64,000 nt of DNA from Propylenella binzhouense. Its GTDB lineage: Bacteria > Pseudomonadota > Alphaproteobacteria > Rhizobiales > Afifellaceae. The stretch lies in NCBI RefSeq assembly GCF_009866965.1, contig NZ_SPKJ01000008.1, positions 21,200 through 85,199 on the forward strand, read 5' to 3'. The translations under genes were made by a program, and so were the position numbers. The notes beneath the pieces were generated by a model. That model saw nothing but the letters and a program-made list of their open reading frames with translations, ran no database searches and was not told the origin of the DNA. Shown here one piece after another: positions 8,065-17,281 of the stretch; position 1 is the first letter of the stretch, and every line of letters starts with the position of its first letter.

Positions 8065-9114
8065 TCAGATATATTTCAGGAGGCTGAGCTGCTGGATCCG
8101 AGCAGTCAGCGCATAGGCCGTTTCGATCTTCGTCATGAGCGCGTTGACCCGCGCCGAAGCTTCCAGCGGATCGACGTCCTCGAGAGCGCCGATCTGGCTC
8201 GCGAGCAGGTCCATCTGGACGTCCATCGTGTCGTTGGCATCGCCGATCCGGGCCTGCGCCGAGCCGAGCCGAGCCTGCATCTGCGTGATGCCGGCCGTGG
8301 CGCTTCCCAGGAGCGATTGCGCGGAGGCGACGACCGCGCCGCGCGCCTCCGCCGAGAGCCCGTCCACCCCGACCTCGCTCACCATGGTGAGCGCGGCCAC
8401 GAGATCGCGCACCGCCGGATCGTTCGCGTTGACCGACGTCTCGACAAGCTCCGAGCGCGAGATGCGGCTGCGGATGTTGCGGTCCGAGGCCGAGGAGAAG
8501 TTCTCCTGCCAGGATCCGTCGTCGAAGAGCGCGGCAAACTCGCCGCCGAGGAACGACTGCATCGCGTCCGCGCCGATGCCGGAGGCGGAAGGATCGTCCG
8601 CCGGCATGCCGAATGCGCTCTCGAACGCCGCCGCGATGGCCGAACGGCCCGGCGAGCCTGCCTCCGCCAGGAAGTCGTCCATGGGCGCGGCGTCGACATT
8701 GATGCCGGCGAAGAGATGCGTGCCCTGATAGGTGGCGTTGAGGGTGGAGAGCACCGTCCCGAGCGCCTCCTGGGCGCGAGCCCTCAGGGTCTCCGGCGAG
8801 ACGTCGCCCTCTCCGATGGAGAGCAGGGTGCCGAGAAAGTCCTCCGCGACTTCGTTGATCGTGCCGAGGGCGTCCTGGCTCGCCTGCAGGCGCGACGCGA
8901 CGAGCTGGTTCGCGTCGGTCAGCGACTTGAGGCTCGTGCGCTCCTGGTCGAGCGAAACCAGTCGGCGCGTCTGCGCTCCGAGCGCGAGCCCGGCATCGTC
9001 GACCTTGCCGGTCGAAAGCTCCGACTGCGCCTTCAGGAGCTCGGCCTGCATTCTCTGCAGCGCGCTTCGCGTCGAATAGGCAATCGAACTGGTCGAGACG
9101 TTCATGGATTTCAT
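8065..9114 (-). CDS. flgL: Hook-filament junction protein FlgL
   Basis: The 349-residue protein has the flagellin-like N-terminal helix ('LQRMQAELLKAQSELSTGKVDDAG') and a matching C-terminal helix. Together they form the D0/D1 core shared by flagellin and FlgL. It lies directly after flgK, and both joint the hook to the filament. ATG codons at 9114 and 9105 are both possible. Confidence 0.9.
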   Translation of the reverse strand: MKSMNVSTSSIAYSTRSALQRMQAELLKAQSELSTGKVDDAGLALGAQTRRLVSLDQERTSLKSLTDANQLVASRLQASQDALGTINEVAEDFLGTLLSIGEGDVSPETLRARAQEALGTVLSTLNATYQGTHLFAGINVDAAPMDDFLAEAGSPGRSAIAAAFESAFGMPADDPSASGIGADAMQSFLGGEFAALFDDGSWQENFSSASDRNIRSRISRSELVETSVNANDPAVRDLVAALTMVSEVGVDGLSAEARGAVVASAQSLLGSATAGITQMQARLGSAQARIGDANDTMDVQMDLLASQIGALEDVDPLEASARVNALMTKIETAYALTARIQQLSLLKYI

Positions 9115-9119
9115 GGCGT

Positions 9120-10586
9120 TCAGGCGACCTCGAGCAGGCTGGCGAGCATGGAATCGACGGTGGAGAGAAGCTTGGCCGAGGCCTGATAGGAGCGCTCGAG
9201 GCGAAGCATCTCGGTCAGTTCATCGTCGAGATTGACCCCGGTCGCGTTCGAGAACGCCTCGCCGGCCCGGTCGAGAAAGGCGGCCTGGTAGTCGGCATCC
9301 GACGAGGCGGTCTGCCGCGCCGATTCGAGCCATCCGATGGAGCCGTTCGCGAACGCGAGAAGATCGCTGTCCGTCCCCGATGCGCCGCCCGTTTCGAAGC
9401 TGCGGGCGGCGGTGATCGCCTCGAACAGCGCCTCGATCCGATCGGAGAAGCCGGCGTCGCCTTCCGGATTGGAGACATAGGCCGGGTTGGACGGATCCGA
9501 GAGGCCGCCATCACGGATGCGAAGAAGGCTGCCGCCCTGGGCAGGATCCGCGTTCGGATTGACGCTGATCGCGGCGGCGAGGCCCTCGAGCACCCCGCCC
9601 TCCGCCGGCATGGCCGGATCGCCGGGATAGGTGAACAATCCCGGCCGGACGGGGGCGGCGGACCCGTCGGCGGGCGTCTCGGCGAATGCCTCGATCACGC
9701 CGCGCGCGATCTCGTCGAGCTGGCGCTGGTACTCGACCGTCGCGCCGTCGCGGAGCTCGACGAGGCCCGTCAGCTTTCCGGACCGGATCGGCATGCCGCC
9801 TTCGCCGGTGACAGGCACGCCGTCGACGAACACGGGGTTTCCGGAGACGCCGGCAGCGAAGGCCTGCGCCGGCTCGAACGTCACCGAGCGCGCGACCTTG
9901 TCGAAGAGCGGCACGCCGCTATCCGTGTAGATCGCCATGTCGTTGTTGGCCCTGACCTGGACCGTGATGCCGATCTCGGAGGAAAGATCGCCCAGAAGCT
10001 GGTCGCGCGTGTCGAGGAGGGCGGTGACGTCCGTTCCGGCCGCCGTGCCCCGGACGATCGCCGTGTTCACGTCCTGGAATTTCGCGAGGGTCGCGGTGAC
10101 ATGGTCCACCGACGCCGCGATCGCCTCGTCGGCTTCGGCACGCACCGACTGGACGGCCTCCGTACCCTCGTGGAGCGACTGAACCAGCGTTCCGGCGGCT
10201 GTCAGAACGTCCTGCGCGGCGAGCTCGTCGTTCGGGGAGGCGGCGTAGAGCTGGAGCGCATCCCGCAAGGACGCCAGACCGGCGGCGGGCGAGCGCGCGT
10301 AGTCCGTTCCGAGCCCGGCCCGGATCGCCTCGAGCCCGTCCGCAAGCACCTGCGCGCCGGCCGAGGTCGAGGTGGCGCGAAGGAGCCTGTCCTGAAGCGC
10401 CTGGTCGCTAGCCCGCGAGACGGCGACGCCCCGCACGGATCCGTCCGCCGCTGTGAGCACGGCCGCGATCTTGCGCGTATAGCCCGGGTCCCCGGCGCCC
10501 GTGATGTTCCGCGACACCACTGCCGTCTGGGATGCGACCGCCCTCACGGAGGACTGTGCGGTGTTGAGGGCTGCTGAGAGGCTCAT
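9120..10586 (-). CDS. flgK: Hook-associated protein FlgK
   Basis: The 488-residue product begins 'MSLSAALNTAQSSVRAVASQTAVVSRNI' and contains 'GYTRKIA'. It ends with a helix carrying 'LRLERSYQASAKLLSTVDSMLASLL', as FlgK proteins do. FlgK is the first junction protein on the hook. It is 28 bp downstream of flgE and 5 bp upstream of flgL, in a flgE-flgK-flgL-flaF-flbT-flgD-fliQ transcription unit. Confidence 0.92.
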   Translation of the reverse strand: MSLSAALNTAQSSVRAVASQTAVVSRNITGAGDPGYTRKIAAVLTAADGSVRGVAVSRASDQALQDRLLRATSTSAGAQVLADGLEAIRAGLGTDYARSPAAGLASLRDALQLYAASPNDELAAQDVLTAAGTLVQSLHEGTEAVQSVRAEADEAIAASVDHVTATLAKFQDVNTAIVRGTAAGTDVTALLDTRDQLLGDLSSEIGITVQVRANNDMAIYTDSGVPLFDKVARSVTFEPAQAFAAGVSGNPVFVDGVPVTGEGGMPIRSGKLTGLVELRDGATVEYQRQLDEIARGVIEAFAETPADGSAAPVRPGLFTYPGDPAMPAEGGVLEGLAAAISVNPNADPAQGGSLLRIRDGGLSDPSNPAYVSNPEGDAGFSDRIEALFEAITAARSFETGGASGTDSDLLAFANGSIGWLESARQTASSDADYQAAFLDRAGEAFSNATGVNLDDELTEMLRLERSYQASAKLLSTVDSMLASLLEVA

Positions 10587-10614
10587 GGAGAAGGGACCTT
10601 TTACGACCGCCCCG

Positions 10615-11874
10615 TCAGCGCTTCAGATTTACCAGTACGTCGAGGAGATCGGCCCCGGTCTGGAACGCCTTCGAATTCGCGATGTAGCCGCGCTGGGCCT
10701 GGATCATCGCCGTCAGCTCGGAGGCGAGATCCACCGTCGAGCTCTCGAGCGCGCCCGAGACGACCGAGCCGAAGCCGGCAAGCCCGGGGAAGCCGACCAC
10801 CACGTCGCCGGATTCGTTGCTGAGCTGGTAGACGTTGCCGCTGATGGGCGTGAGGCTGTCGGGGCTCGGCACGTCGGCAAGCGGGATCTTGTAGGTCGCC
10901 TTCCGCTCGCCGTTGTCGTAGACGGCGTAGACCGTCCCGTCCGCCGCGACTTCCACCGAGGCGACGCTGCTCGGAGCATTGCCGTCGAGCGTCGCCTCGA
11001 CGAGCGCATAGTCACCCGAAAGCTCGGTCGTGCCGGCGAGGTCGATCGTGACGGTCGCCCCGTCCGGGATGGCGAACGAGAGCGCCGAAGCGCTGCCGAC
11101 GGCGATCTGTCCGGTGGCGGGATCGAAGGTCAGCGTCTCGACGGAAAGCGGCGCCGAGGAATAGGGGAACCCGCCTTCCGCGGACGCGTCCGCCTGGTCG
11201 TAGACGGCGACCTCCCACGTGTTCTCGCCGGTCTTCGTGTAGTAGACGTCCAGAATGACCTCGCCGCCCACGCTGTCATAGGCCACCAGGGAGGTCTTGG
11301 CGCTGTAGGTCGAGCCCTCGACATTGTCGGACGGAAGGCTGCCGGCCGCCACCTCGGCGGCGTCCACGGGGAGGTTGACGACGAGATCCCCCTCGGTCGT
11401 CGGCGTCGCAACGAGCTCGCCGGCATCGATGTTGACCATCTCGAGGCCGGTCAGCCCGTTCGCCACGGCGGCCGGATCTCCCGCGTCGAGGCTGTAGCCC
11501 ATCAGGTAATAGCCGGCCGCGTTGACGAGATTGCCCTCGCTGTCCGGGACGAACGAACCGGCACGGGTCAGGTAGGTGTTGCCCGACGCATCGCTGACGA
11601 CGAAGAAGCCGCTGCCGTTCACCGCGAGATCGGTCGACGAGTTCGTGTATTCGAAGCCGCCCTGTTCCGAGATCGCGTAGGTCATGCTGCTGGTAACGCC
11701 GCCCGCCTCGTAGTCCTCGACGGCGCCGCGCACGACGAGCGACGAGAACTCCGCCTCCGCGCGCTTGTAGCCGTTGGTATCGGAATTCGCGATGTTGTCG
11801 GCGACGGCCGAAAGCCGGTTGGACTGGGCAGCCATGCCCGAGACGCCCGCCCGCATGACAGTATAGAGGCTCAT
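10615..11874 (-). CDS. flgE: Flagellar hook protein FlgE
   Basis: The N-terminus 'MSLYTVMRAGVSGMAAQSNRLSAVADNIANSDTNGYK' and the C-terminus 'LTAMIQAQRGYIANSKAFQTGADLLDVLVNLKR' are the conserved rod/hook family ends. The middle is a Ser/Thr/Gly-rich beta domain. I chose the ATG at 11874 (419 residues) because it has a GGAAGG site 5 bases upstream; a GTG two codons earlier at 11880 is also open. The gene heads its operon and has a flagellar motif copy 46 bp upstream. Confidence 0.93.
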   Translation of the reverse strand: MSLYTVMRAGVSGMAAQSNRLSAVADNIANSDTNGYKRAEAEFSSLVVRGAVEDYEAGGVTSSMTYAISEQGGFEYTNSSTDLAVNGSGFFVVSDASGNTYLTRAGSFVPDSEGNLVNAAGYYLMGYSLDAGDPAAVANGLTGLEMVNIDAGELVATPTTEGDLVVNLPVDAAEVAAGSLPSDNVEGSTYSAKTSLVAYDSVGGEVILDVYYTKTGENTWEVAVYDQADASAEGGFPYSSAPLSVETLTFDPATGQIAVGSASALSFAIPDGATVTIDLAGTTELSGDYALVEATLDGNAPSSVASVEVAADGTVYAVYDNGERKATYKIPLADVPSPDSLTPISGNVYQLSNESGDVVVGFPGLAGFGSVVSGALESSTVDLASELTAMIQAQRGYIANSKAFQTGADLLDVLVNLKR

Positions 11875-11920
11875 CCGCACCTTCCCCGCGCGCAGTGTCC
11901 GCGCGAATTAGAAGTCAGGG

Positions 11921-11937
11921 AGCTTGCGTGAAGCTGT
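11921..11937 (-). promoter_or_regulatory. Shared flagellar motif, copy 3 (flgE)
   Basis: Plus-strand AGCTTGCGTGAAGCTGT matches 16 of 17 consensus positions. It shares 15 consecutive positions, 14 of them identical, with the motA copy at 32098. It lies between ftcR and flgE. Confidence 0.6.
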
Positions 11938-11942
11938 CCCGG

Positions 11943-11962
11943 CCCGGCGACCCCTCGCCGGG
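11943..11962 (-). terminator. Hairpin after ftcR
   Basis: A perfect 8-bp stem, CCCGGCGA / TCGCCGGG, with a CCCC loop on the plus strand lies 8 bp beyond the ftcR stop codon. There is no U tract after it, so it may only slow or attenuate read-through into flgE. Confidence 0.4.
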
Positions 11963-11970
11963 AAGCCGGA

Positions 11971-12642
11971 TTACGGCGCCGTGAGGCAGTATCCGAGGTA
12001 CCGCCTCGAATCGATCGGATCGTAGCCGAGCCGCTGGCGGAGCTTCTTGCGGAGCTTGCTGACGTGACTTTCGACCACGCTCTCCTCCACGTCCTCGTCG
12101 AAGATCCCGTAGATCGCGTTGAAGATCTGGGACTTGCTGACCCGCCTGTTCCGGTTGGTCACGAGGTATTCCAGGATCCGACGCTCCCGCCGCGGCAAAG
12201 GCAGGATTTCGCCCCTGATCTCCGGATCGCGGCCGTCGAAGAAGACCCGCATCTCACCCACGATCGCTTGCGCGTCGGCCGCCTCGTAGCGCCGGCGGAT
12301 CGCGCCGACGCGCGCAAGCAGCTCGCGCACATGGACGGGATTGCGGACGACGTCGTCGACCCCGGCCGCGAACAGCTCGAGCGTCCGCTCCAGCGACGGA
12401 TTCTCGTTGAGCGCGATCACCGGAGCGCGCGAGCGCTCCCGGATCAGCTTCGGATAGGCCGATCTGTCCTGGCAGTCGCCAAGAATAAAGGCCTCGACAG
12501 CCGACAAGTCGTCTGCGGCGACCGTTTCGACCCAGTCCCGGAACTCTCCGGGGCAGAAGCCGGTCGAGGAGATACCTTCCCGCCCGAACCTCGATGCATA
12601 CCCGTTTGTGACGATGTCCCGATCGTCGACAATAATGAACAC
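11971..12642 (-). CDS. ftcR: Flagellar transcriptional regulator FtcR (Rem type)
   Basis: The 223-residue OmpR-like protein opens with '[20 protein letters not shown]', characteristic of Brucella FtcR and Sinorhizobium Rem. It has a receiver-like domain to about residue 120, with D6, D7 and a possible acceptor D56. A winged-helix domain follows, ending '[23 protein letters not shown]'. FtcR activates flagellar operons, including fliF in Brucella, and no partner kinase is encoded here. The start is a GTG preceded directly by 9-bp tandem repeats. I saw no copy of the shared flagellar motif upstream of ftcR itself, which fits its being the regulator rather than a target. Confidence 0.9.
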   Translation of the reverse strand: MFIIVDDRDIVTNGYASRFGREGISSTGFCPGEFRDWVETVAADDLSAVEAFILGDCQDRSAYPKLIRERSRAPVIALNENPSLERTLELFAAGVDDVVRNPVHVRELLARVGAIRRRYEAADAQAIVGEMRVFFDGRDPEIRGEILPLPRRERRILEYLVTNRNRRVSKSQIFNAIYGIFDEDVEESVVESHVSKLRKKLRQRLGYDPIDSRRYLGYCLTAP

Positions 12643-12678
12643 CCGAATGCCCCCGATTCGCCCGATTCCCCCGAATCA
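12642..12678 (-). repeat. Imperfect 9-bp tandem repeats in the ftcR leader
   Basis: Read on the minus strand the units are TGATTCGGG, GGAATCGGG, CGAATCGGG and a 10-base GGCATTCGGG, running directly into the GTG start of ftcR. The last GGGGG-containing unit probably also supplies the ribosome binding site. Confidence 0.7.
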
Positions 12679-12806
12679 CTTAGGCACCTTACATTGGGAT
12701 TTTGACAATTTGAATCTTCTCGAGGAGGAAAGCGTCCGGAGCACCCGAACGAGCGCGATGCAGCCGGGGGCTGTGCGGCGGCGCTCGAGGTCTTTGCCGC
12801 GCTCCG

Positions 12807-13379
12807 CTACCTGCAGAAGCTCTTTGCCTCCGCGGTCCAGGATCCGAATCCGGAAGCAACCATGTTGCTGATCACCGCGCATACATAGCGCTTCTGCGCC
12901 GGGTTGTTGTTCGGGCCCGCATGATAGCGAGCAACCGCCATGGTCCAGCTGCCCTCCTTGGTGTATAGCGATTTCAGGAACCGGGCGGCGTAGCCGACAT
13001 TCTTGGCAGGATCGAACATTTCGGCCACGGAATTGAACTTCTCCGCGTGGTAACGGTAGTTGATCTGCATGCAGCCGATGTCGATCAGGTCCGTTCCCGC
13101 CCGGCGCGCGGCCCCGAACCGCCTGAGCGCGTCGTCGACGTCGACCCCGAAGAACGGCTCGCCGGCGATATTCATCGCGAAGGGCTGCAACGAGCCGCGA
13201 CGACCTGTCTCAGTGAGCGCGACCGCATAGAGCATGCCGAGCGGGACCTGATGGCGCTGCGAGGCGAGCGCCATCTCGCGCTCGCAGATCGCCGGGGCGG
13301 CCGCGAGAGCCGGCAGGCTGCAGGTCAGGCTAGAGATAGAGAGGGCCGCCGCGGCGAGCCCCCGAACCGTCGATCGCAT
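12807..13379 (-). CDS. Periplasmic lytic transglycosylase of the flagellar cluster
   Basis: A signal peptide (residues 1 to about 28, ending ALAAA) precedes an SLT domain. The domain carries catalytic Glu57 in 'YAVALTETGRRG', then 'IGCMQINYRYHA' and 'AVARYHAGPNN', the standard SLT motifs. The enzyme cleaves peptidoglycan glycan strands and probably opens the wall for the rod, supplying the activity missing from the short FlgJ. Its start overlaps the 3' end of fliK by 50 bases in a different frame; the signal peptide supports this start despite the overlap. Confidence 0.88.
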   Translation of the reverse strand: MRSTVRGLAAAALSISSLTCSLPALAAAPAICEREMALASQRHQVPLGMLYAVALTETGRRGSLQPFAMNIAGEPFFGVDVDDALRRFGAARRAGTDLIDIGCMQINYRYHAEKFNSVAEMFDPAKNVGYAARFLKSLYTKEGSWTMAVARYHAGPNNNPAQKRYVCAVISNMVASGFGSWTAEAKSFCR

Positions 13380-14844
13380 TGGGAGGTCCTTCGGCGCCGC
13401 CGCGGGATGCCGGACGGAGAGGTGGCGCGGGGGCGCGGGGCTCGTCCCGCCCGCCGGACGCGTCCCCGCCCGCCAGCTCGCCCCCGGACGCCTGTCGCGC
13501 GATTGCGGAATCGGTCCGAGCCTCGATCCTCGGGGCGCGGCCGTCCGGGAATTCCGCCCGGGTGACGGTCACGGCCTCCAGGTCGAGCCCCGCTCGGCCC
13601 AGCCGCTCGCCGAGCTTTCCCCGATCTTGGTCGATCCGCCGCGCGAGTTCGTCATCGGACACGTCGAGCGCGACGCGGATCGCACGGCCTCGCAGCTCGA
13701 AGCGCACCCCGATCTCGCCGAGCGAGCCGGGCTCGAGGCGGATCTCGAGGAAGCGCGCCATGACGATCGGCCGCGCCGCAGGCGCAGGATCGAAGCCCGT
13801 CGGGCTCGGGCGGAGGAAATCCCCGCCCGCGCCGAGCACGGCTTCCGCAACGATCCGGTCGCCGATCCGAAGCGCGAGCTCCCGGTAATCGGCGGGAGGA
13901 AGATGCGTCTCGGCGTGCGCGGCAAGGATCCGCGGCGTCTCGAACGCCTCATGCCTTGGAAGATCCCGGGGAGCATCGCCGGACGCACCGGCGCGGTGCG
14001 AAACCGGCTCCGCCGCCGCGAGCGCGCCACGATCGTTTCCGGTCCGGCTGTGCGGACGGGCTGACGAACCGTCCCCGGATCCGTCGGAGAGCGCGGTCTC
14101 GGAACCGCTCCGGGCCCCATGCACGTCCGGCCGCGCAAGCTCAGACGATCGCTCCCGGCCGGAGATCGCGTCGGCGGCAAGATGGGCCCACGCACGCCCC
14201 GCGGCATCCAGCAGGCGCTCGCGCGTCGGCTCGTCCGGCGCCGCAGCGGCGTGCCGGACCGCGCTCCTCCGCGCCGATCGGGATCGGGCGGCCTCCTCGG
14301 CAGGCTCCGTGCCGGATCCGCCGGCGGCAATCCGGGAAAAGGCCTTCCTTTGTTCATCCAGGCAGCGGGGGTGGGCCATCGGCTCCGATCCGGAGGAGCC
14401 CTTGGGCGTCCGGGCGGCTGCCCGGCCGGCCTCCTCCGGCAGGGCCGCGCGATGCGGATCGACGCGCAGAGAGCGGCTCTCGGCCGGCGTTCCGGACGGG
14501 CGGGCGGACGGGCGGGCGGACGGCAGCGCTTCCGGGCCGTGTCCACTCTCTCCGTCCGGTCCCCCGCGCGAGCCGGGCGCACCGACGGAAGGCGACCCCG
14601 ACCGGGCGGTGTCCGGACAGAACCGGTCGAAGGGCGGAGCCTGGAAGGGCGTTGCGGGACCGGCCGGGTATCCGGGAGCCTTGCCGCCGGCGGCGGCGGC
14701 GCCGCGATCGGATGGGGCCGCGAGATAGCTTTCGAACAGGCCGTCCGCCGACCCTCCCGGACCGCCCCTGCGCGAGCCGGACGGCATGCCGCCCGGGCGT
14801 CCTGTGTCGCCGGCTCCTGCCGGACTTGCGGGAATGGCCGTCAT
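13330..14844 (-). CDS. fliK: Flagellar hook-length control protein FliK
   Basis: The 504-residue protein has a long low-complexity N-terminal region rich in Pro, Gly, Ser, Ala and Arg. A folded C-terminal domain at about residues 330-430 carries 'LEIRLEPGSLGEIGVRFELRGRAIRVALDVSDDELARRI', which fits the FliK C-terminal domain. FliK acts as the ruler and substrate switch with FlhB. The N-terminal part contains a short in-frame 12-bp DNA repeat at 14494-14523. The start overlaps the motC stop by 4 bases. The open frame continues upstream of this ATG, but that part overlaps motC and is not coding. Confidence 0.8.
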   Translation of the reverse strand: MTAIPASPAGAGDTGRPGGMPSGSRRGGPGGSADGLFESYLAAPSDRGAAAAGGKAPGYPAGPATPFQAPPFDRFCPDTARSGSPSVGAPGSRGGPDGESGHGPEALPSARPSARPSGTPAESRSLRVDPHRAALPEEAGRAAARTPKGSSGSEPMAHPRCLDEQRKAFSRIAAGGSGTEPAEEAARSRSARRSAVRHAAAAPDEPTRERLLDAAGRAWAHLAADAISGRERSSELARPDVHGARSGSETALSDGSGDGSSARPHSRTGNDRGALAAAEPVSHRAGASGDAPRDLPRHEAFETPRILAAHAETHLPPADYRELALRIGDRIVAEAVLGAGGDFLRPSPTGFDPAPAARPIVMARFLEIRLEPGSLGEIGVRFELRGRAIRVALDVSDDELARRIDQDRGKLGERLGRAGLDLEAVTVTRAEFPDGRAPRIEARTDSAIARQASGGELAGGDASGGRDEPRAPAPPLRPASRGGAEGPPNAIDGSGARRGGPLYL

Positions 14845-15995
14845 TGCAGGCTGGCAAGAAGCGCGTCGGCCTCGGCGACCGCCTTTTTGCCGCGCACGGC
14901 GAGGTCGGGATCGGGGCCCTGGCCCTCTGCCGGGAGCGCGCCCGCAGGCGCATCGGCCGGCCATTCCCGAAGCCGCGCCGACAGCGCCGTCGCCGCGCGG
15001 AGGAGATCGCGATCGGCGGAGCCGAGCAGCGCGGCGTCGACGCCCGCGAGCTTCCCAATGCCGAGATCGTAGGCCTCCGTCGCGATCAGCACCGCGGCGG
15101 CATAGAGATCGGCCCGCGCCCGCTCCGCCGTGCCCGGCCCGCTCAGCGCGGCCGCACGGTCGGCCGTGAGGATGGCGTGATCCGCCTTGCCGGAGATCGC
15201 GGCGGCGCGCGCGATCGCCAGATAGAGCGCGCGGCGGGTGCCGGTGTCGAGGCCGGCAATTATGGAGACGATCGGCCGCTCCGCGCTCGCGATCATCGGA
15301 AACTCGAAGCCGACCACGGCGGCCGCGAATTGCGGCAGGAAGGCGGGGGCATAGGCCGAATGCCGGAAGCGCCGGAAATATTGCCCCGAGAGAAAGGCGA
15401 AGCGATCGTAATCGCCCCGTCCGGACGCGAGCACCGCCTGCCGGCGCAGGGCCGCCTCCTCGATGAGCGTGCCCGGCGAAAGGAGGCGCGCGACATCGAG
15501 GAGCCGGTCCGCCGCGGCCGGATCGGCGGCCTCTTCGACCATCGCTTTCACGAGCGCGATATGGCCGCCGGTTCCGGCGGGAAGAGCGAGCGGGTCGATG
15601 CCGGCGAGCGCCTTCCGCGCCGCCTCGTTCCGCCCTTCGGTGAAGGCTATGGCGCCTTCGAGGAGCGCGGGAGGAATCCTGTCCGTGCCGCGCGCCTTCA
15701 GACGACGGAGCGGTTCGGGGCCCCCGCCGCTCAGGGCGTAAAGCAGCACCGCGCGCACGTTGCGCGGATCTTCCCACGCCGCCTCGGATGCCGCGGCGAT
15801 CGACCGTCCGATGGCGCGAAGAAGCTCCGGCTGGGCCTTCTGCGCCTTGTCGTCGCCGGCCGCCACCCGGCCCTGAAGCGCCTGCAGGCCGCGCAGGAGA
15901 CGAAAGGGCTCCTGCCCGGCCTCCGCGCAAGCCGGAGCGGCAGCGGCAAGCGACGCGGCAGTCGCAATCGCCAAAGACAGGGCGCGCACCCTCAT
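14841..15995 (-). CDS. motC: Periplasmic motility protein MotC
   Basis: The 384-residue product has a signal peptide (residues 1 to about 25, 'AAPACAEA'). A mostly helical repeat-like body carries 'RLLRGLQALQGRVAAGDDKAQ' and 'GQYFRRFRHSAYAPAF', typical of rhizobial MotC. In Sinorhizobium MotC is a periplasmic partner of MotB needed for rotation. It overlaps motB by 4 bases upstream and fliK by 4 bases downstream. Confidence 0.88.
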   Translation of the reverse strand: MRVRALSLAIATAASLAAAAPACAEAGQEPFRLLRGLQALQGRVAAGDDKAQKAQPELLRAIGRSIAAASEAAWEDPRNVRAVLLYALSGGGPEPLRRLKARGTDRIPPALLEGAIAFTEGRNEAARKALAGIDPLALPAGTGGHIALVKAMVEEAADPAAADRLLDVARLLSPGTLIEEAALRRQAVLASGRGDYDRFAFLSGQYFRRFRHSAYAPAFLPQFAAAVVGFEFPMIASAERPIVSIIAGLDTGTRRALYLAIARAAAISGKADHAILTADRAAALSGPGTAERARADLYAAAVLIATEAYDLGIGKLAGVDAALLGSADRDLLRAATALSARLREWPADAPAGALPAEGQGPDPDLAVRGKKAVAEADALLASLQ

Positions 15996-17281
15996 CGGGC
16001 CTCCCGCCTGAGGAGTATCTCGATCCTGCGGTTTTCGGCGGCTTCCGGATCGGCGGGATTCCTGAGGTCCCGGTCGGCGTAGCCCTCGAGGCGCTCGATC
16101 CGTCCCTCGTCGAGCCCGCCGCGGACCAGCATGTACTGAGCCATGTGGGCGCGGGCGGTGGAAAGGCGCCAGTTGTCGTACTCCGCGGACCGGAACGGCC
16201 GGCCGTCCGTATGGCCCCGGATGACGATCCGGCCGGTCCGGCTCTCGAGGATCGCCGCGATCTTCTCCATGATCGCGATCACCTCCGGACGCGGCTCCGC
16301 CGAGCCGATCGCAAACATGCCGAAAGCGCGGTCGTCCGAAAGGTTTATGAGCGTCCCCTCAGCCGACGCGGAAACATCGACATGGGGCAGCACGTCACCT
16401 TTCCGCTGCGGATCGATCGCGCCTTCGAGCTCCGCCCTGACTGCCTCGGCCTCGCTTTCCGCAGCGCTCTCCGCCTTCCCCTCCGGGCCTGCCGAGACCG
16501 CCTCCGTCGGGCGGGCGGGATCCCCGGACGGCTCTCGCGAAGCTACCTCGGCCGTCTTCGCCGGAAGCGGGGCCGGGGCGGGTCCGGGCACGCCCGCAGC
16601 GGGCGGCGGCGGCGGAGGAACCGGGGCCGGTACGACGGGATCGGCGGCGCCGGGCTCGAAGGTGATGCCGTCGGGCGACGGCCAGGAGGCCGGATCGAAC
16701 GGATCGCGAAAGGCTTCGCCGCCCTTCAGGCCCGCCTGATCGCCGCCGCCGGCCGCGCGCACCTCCTGCCGGTCTGGAATCCCGCCATTCGTCTTCGCAT
16801 TGGCGGCTATCTCGTCGAGCACCGCGTACGGATTGGCGAAGAGGGCCTCCTCGGAATAACGCGCAGGCTGCTCCGCCGCAGCCGCGTGCTCCGGCGCGGG
16901 CGCTTCCTTCGGCACAGGCGGCGGCATCTCGGTGCCGTGACCCGCAATATCGCCGCCGTCGCCCTGCTTCGCCTCCGGCTTGGTGTCGCTGCCGCCCTCC
17001 AGCCGGCCGCCGCCATCGACGCGCTTCGGATCGCGGATTCCCTTCGGATTGGTGGTGGTGTCCGCGAGCTTCAGCGGATTGAAGTAGCTCGCGACCGAGG
17101 TCTTGGTCTTCTCGTCGGTCGCGTTGATCAGCCACATCACCAGGAAGAACGCCATCATGGCCGTCATGAAATCGGCATAGGCGATCTTCCAGACGCCGCC
17201 GTGGTGGCCGTCACCATGGTCGTCGTGGCGGCGGCGGATGATGACGAGCTCGTGCTCGCCGGCTGCCGAACTGTCCGCCAT
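15992..17281 (-). CDS. motB: Flagellar stator protein MotB
   Basis: The 429-residue protein has a single membrane helix at residues 38-54 preceded by 'WKIAYADFMTAMMAFF'. Asp37 is the proton-binding residue. A long Pro/Ala-rich linker leads to an OmpA-like peptidoglycan-binding domain near the C-terminus with 'IRGHTDGRPF' and 'NWRLSTARAHMAQYM'. With MotA (31163-32050) it forms the stator. The start shares one base with the fliH stop (TGATG). Confidence 0.95.
   Translation of the reverse strand: MADSSAAGEHELVIIRRRHDDHGDGHHGGVWKIAYADFMTAMMAFFLVMWLINATDEKTKTSVASYFNPLKLADTTTNPKGIRDPKRVDGGGRLEGGSDTKPEAKQGDGGDIAGHGTEMPPPVPKEAPAPEHAAAAEQPARYSEEALFANPYAVLDEIAANAKTNGGIPDRQEVRAAGGGDQAGLKGGEAFRDPFDPASWPSPDGITFEPGAADPVVPAPVPPPPPPAAGVPGPAPAPLPAKTAEVASREPSGDPARPTEAVSAGPEGKAESAAESEAEAVRAELEGAIDPQRKGDVLPHVDVSASAEGTLINLSDDRAFGMFAIGSAEPRPEVIAIMEKIAAILESRTGRIVIRGHTDGRPFRSAEYDNWRLSTARAHMAQYMLVRGGLDEGRIERLEGYADRDLRNPADPEAAENRRIEILLRREAR

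Noticed and set aside
14494..14523. 12-bp tandem repeat (GGACGGGCGGGC) as a separate mobile or regulatory repeat
   Set aside because: It is in frame inside the low-complexity part of fliK and encodes RPSA repeats, so it is explained by the protein.
14845..15930. Upstream extension of the fliK frame
   Set aside because: It runs through motC in another frame. The ATGA overlap at 14841-14844 gives a natural fliK start and motC has a signal peptide and family match.
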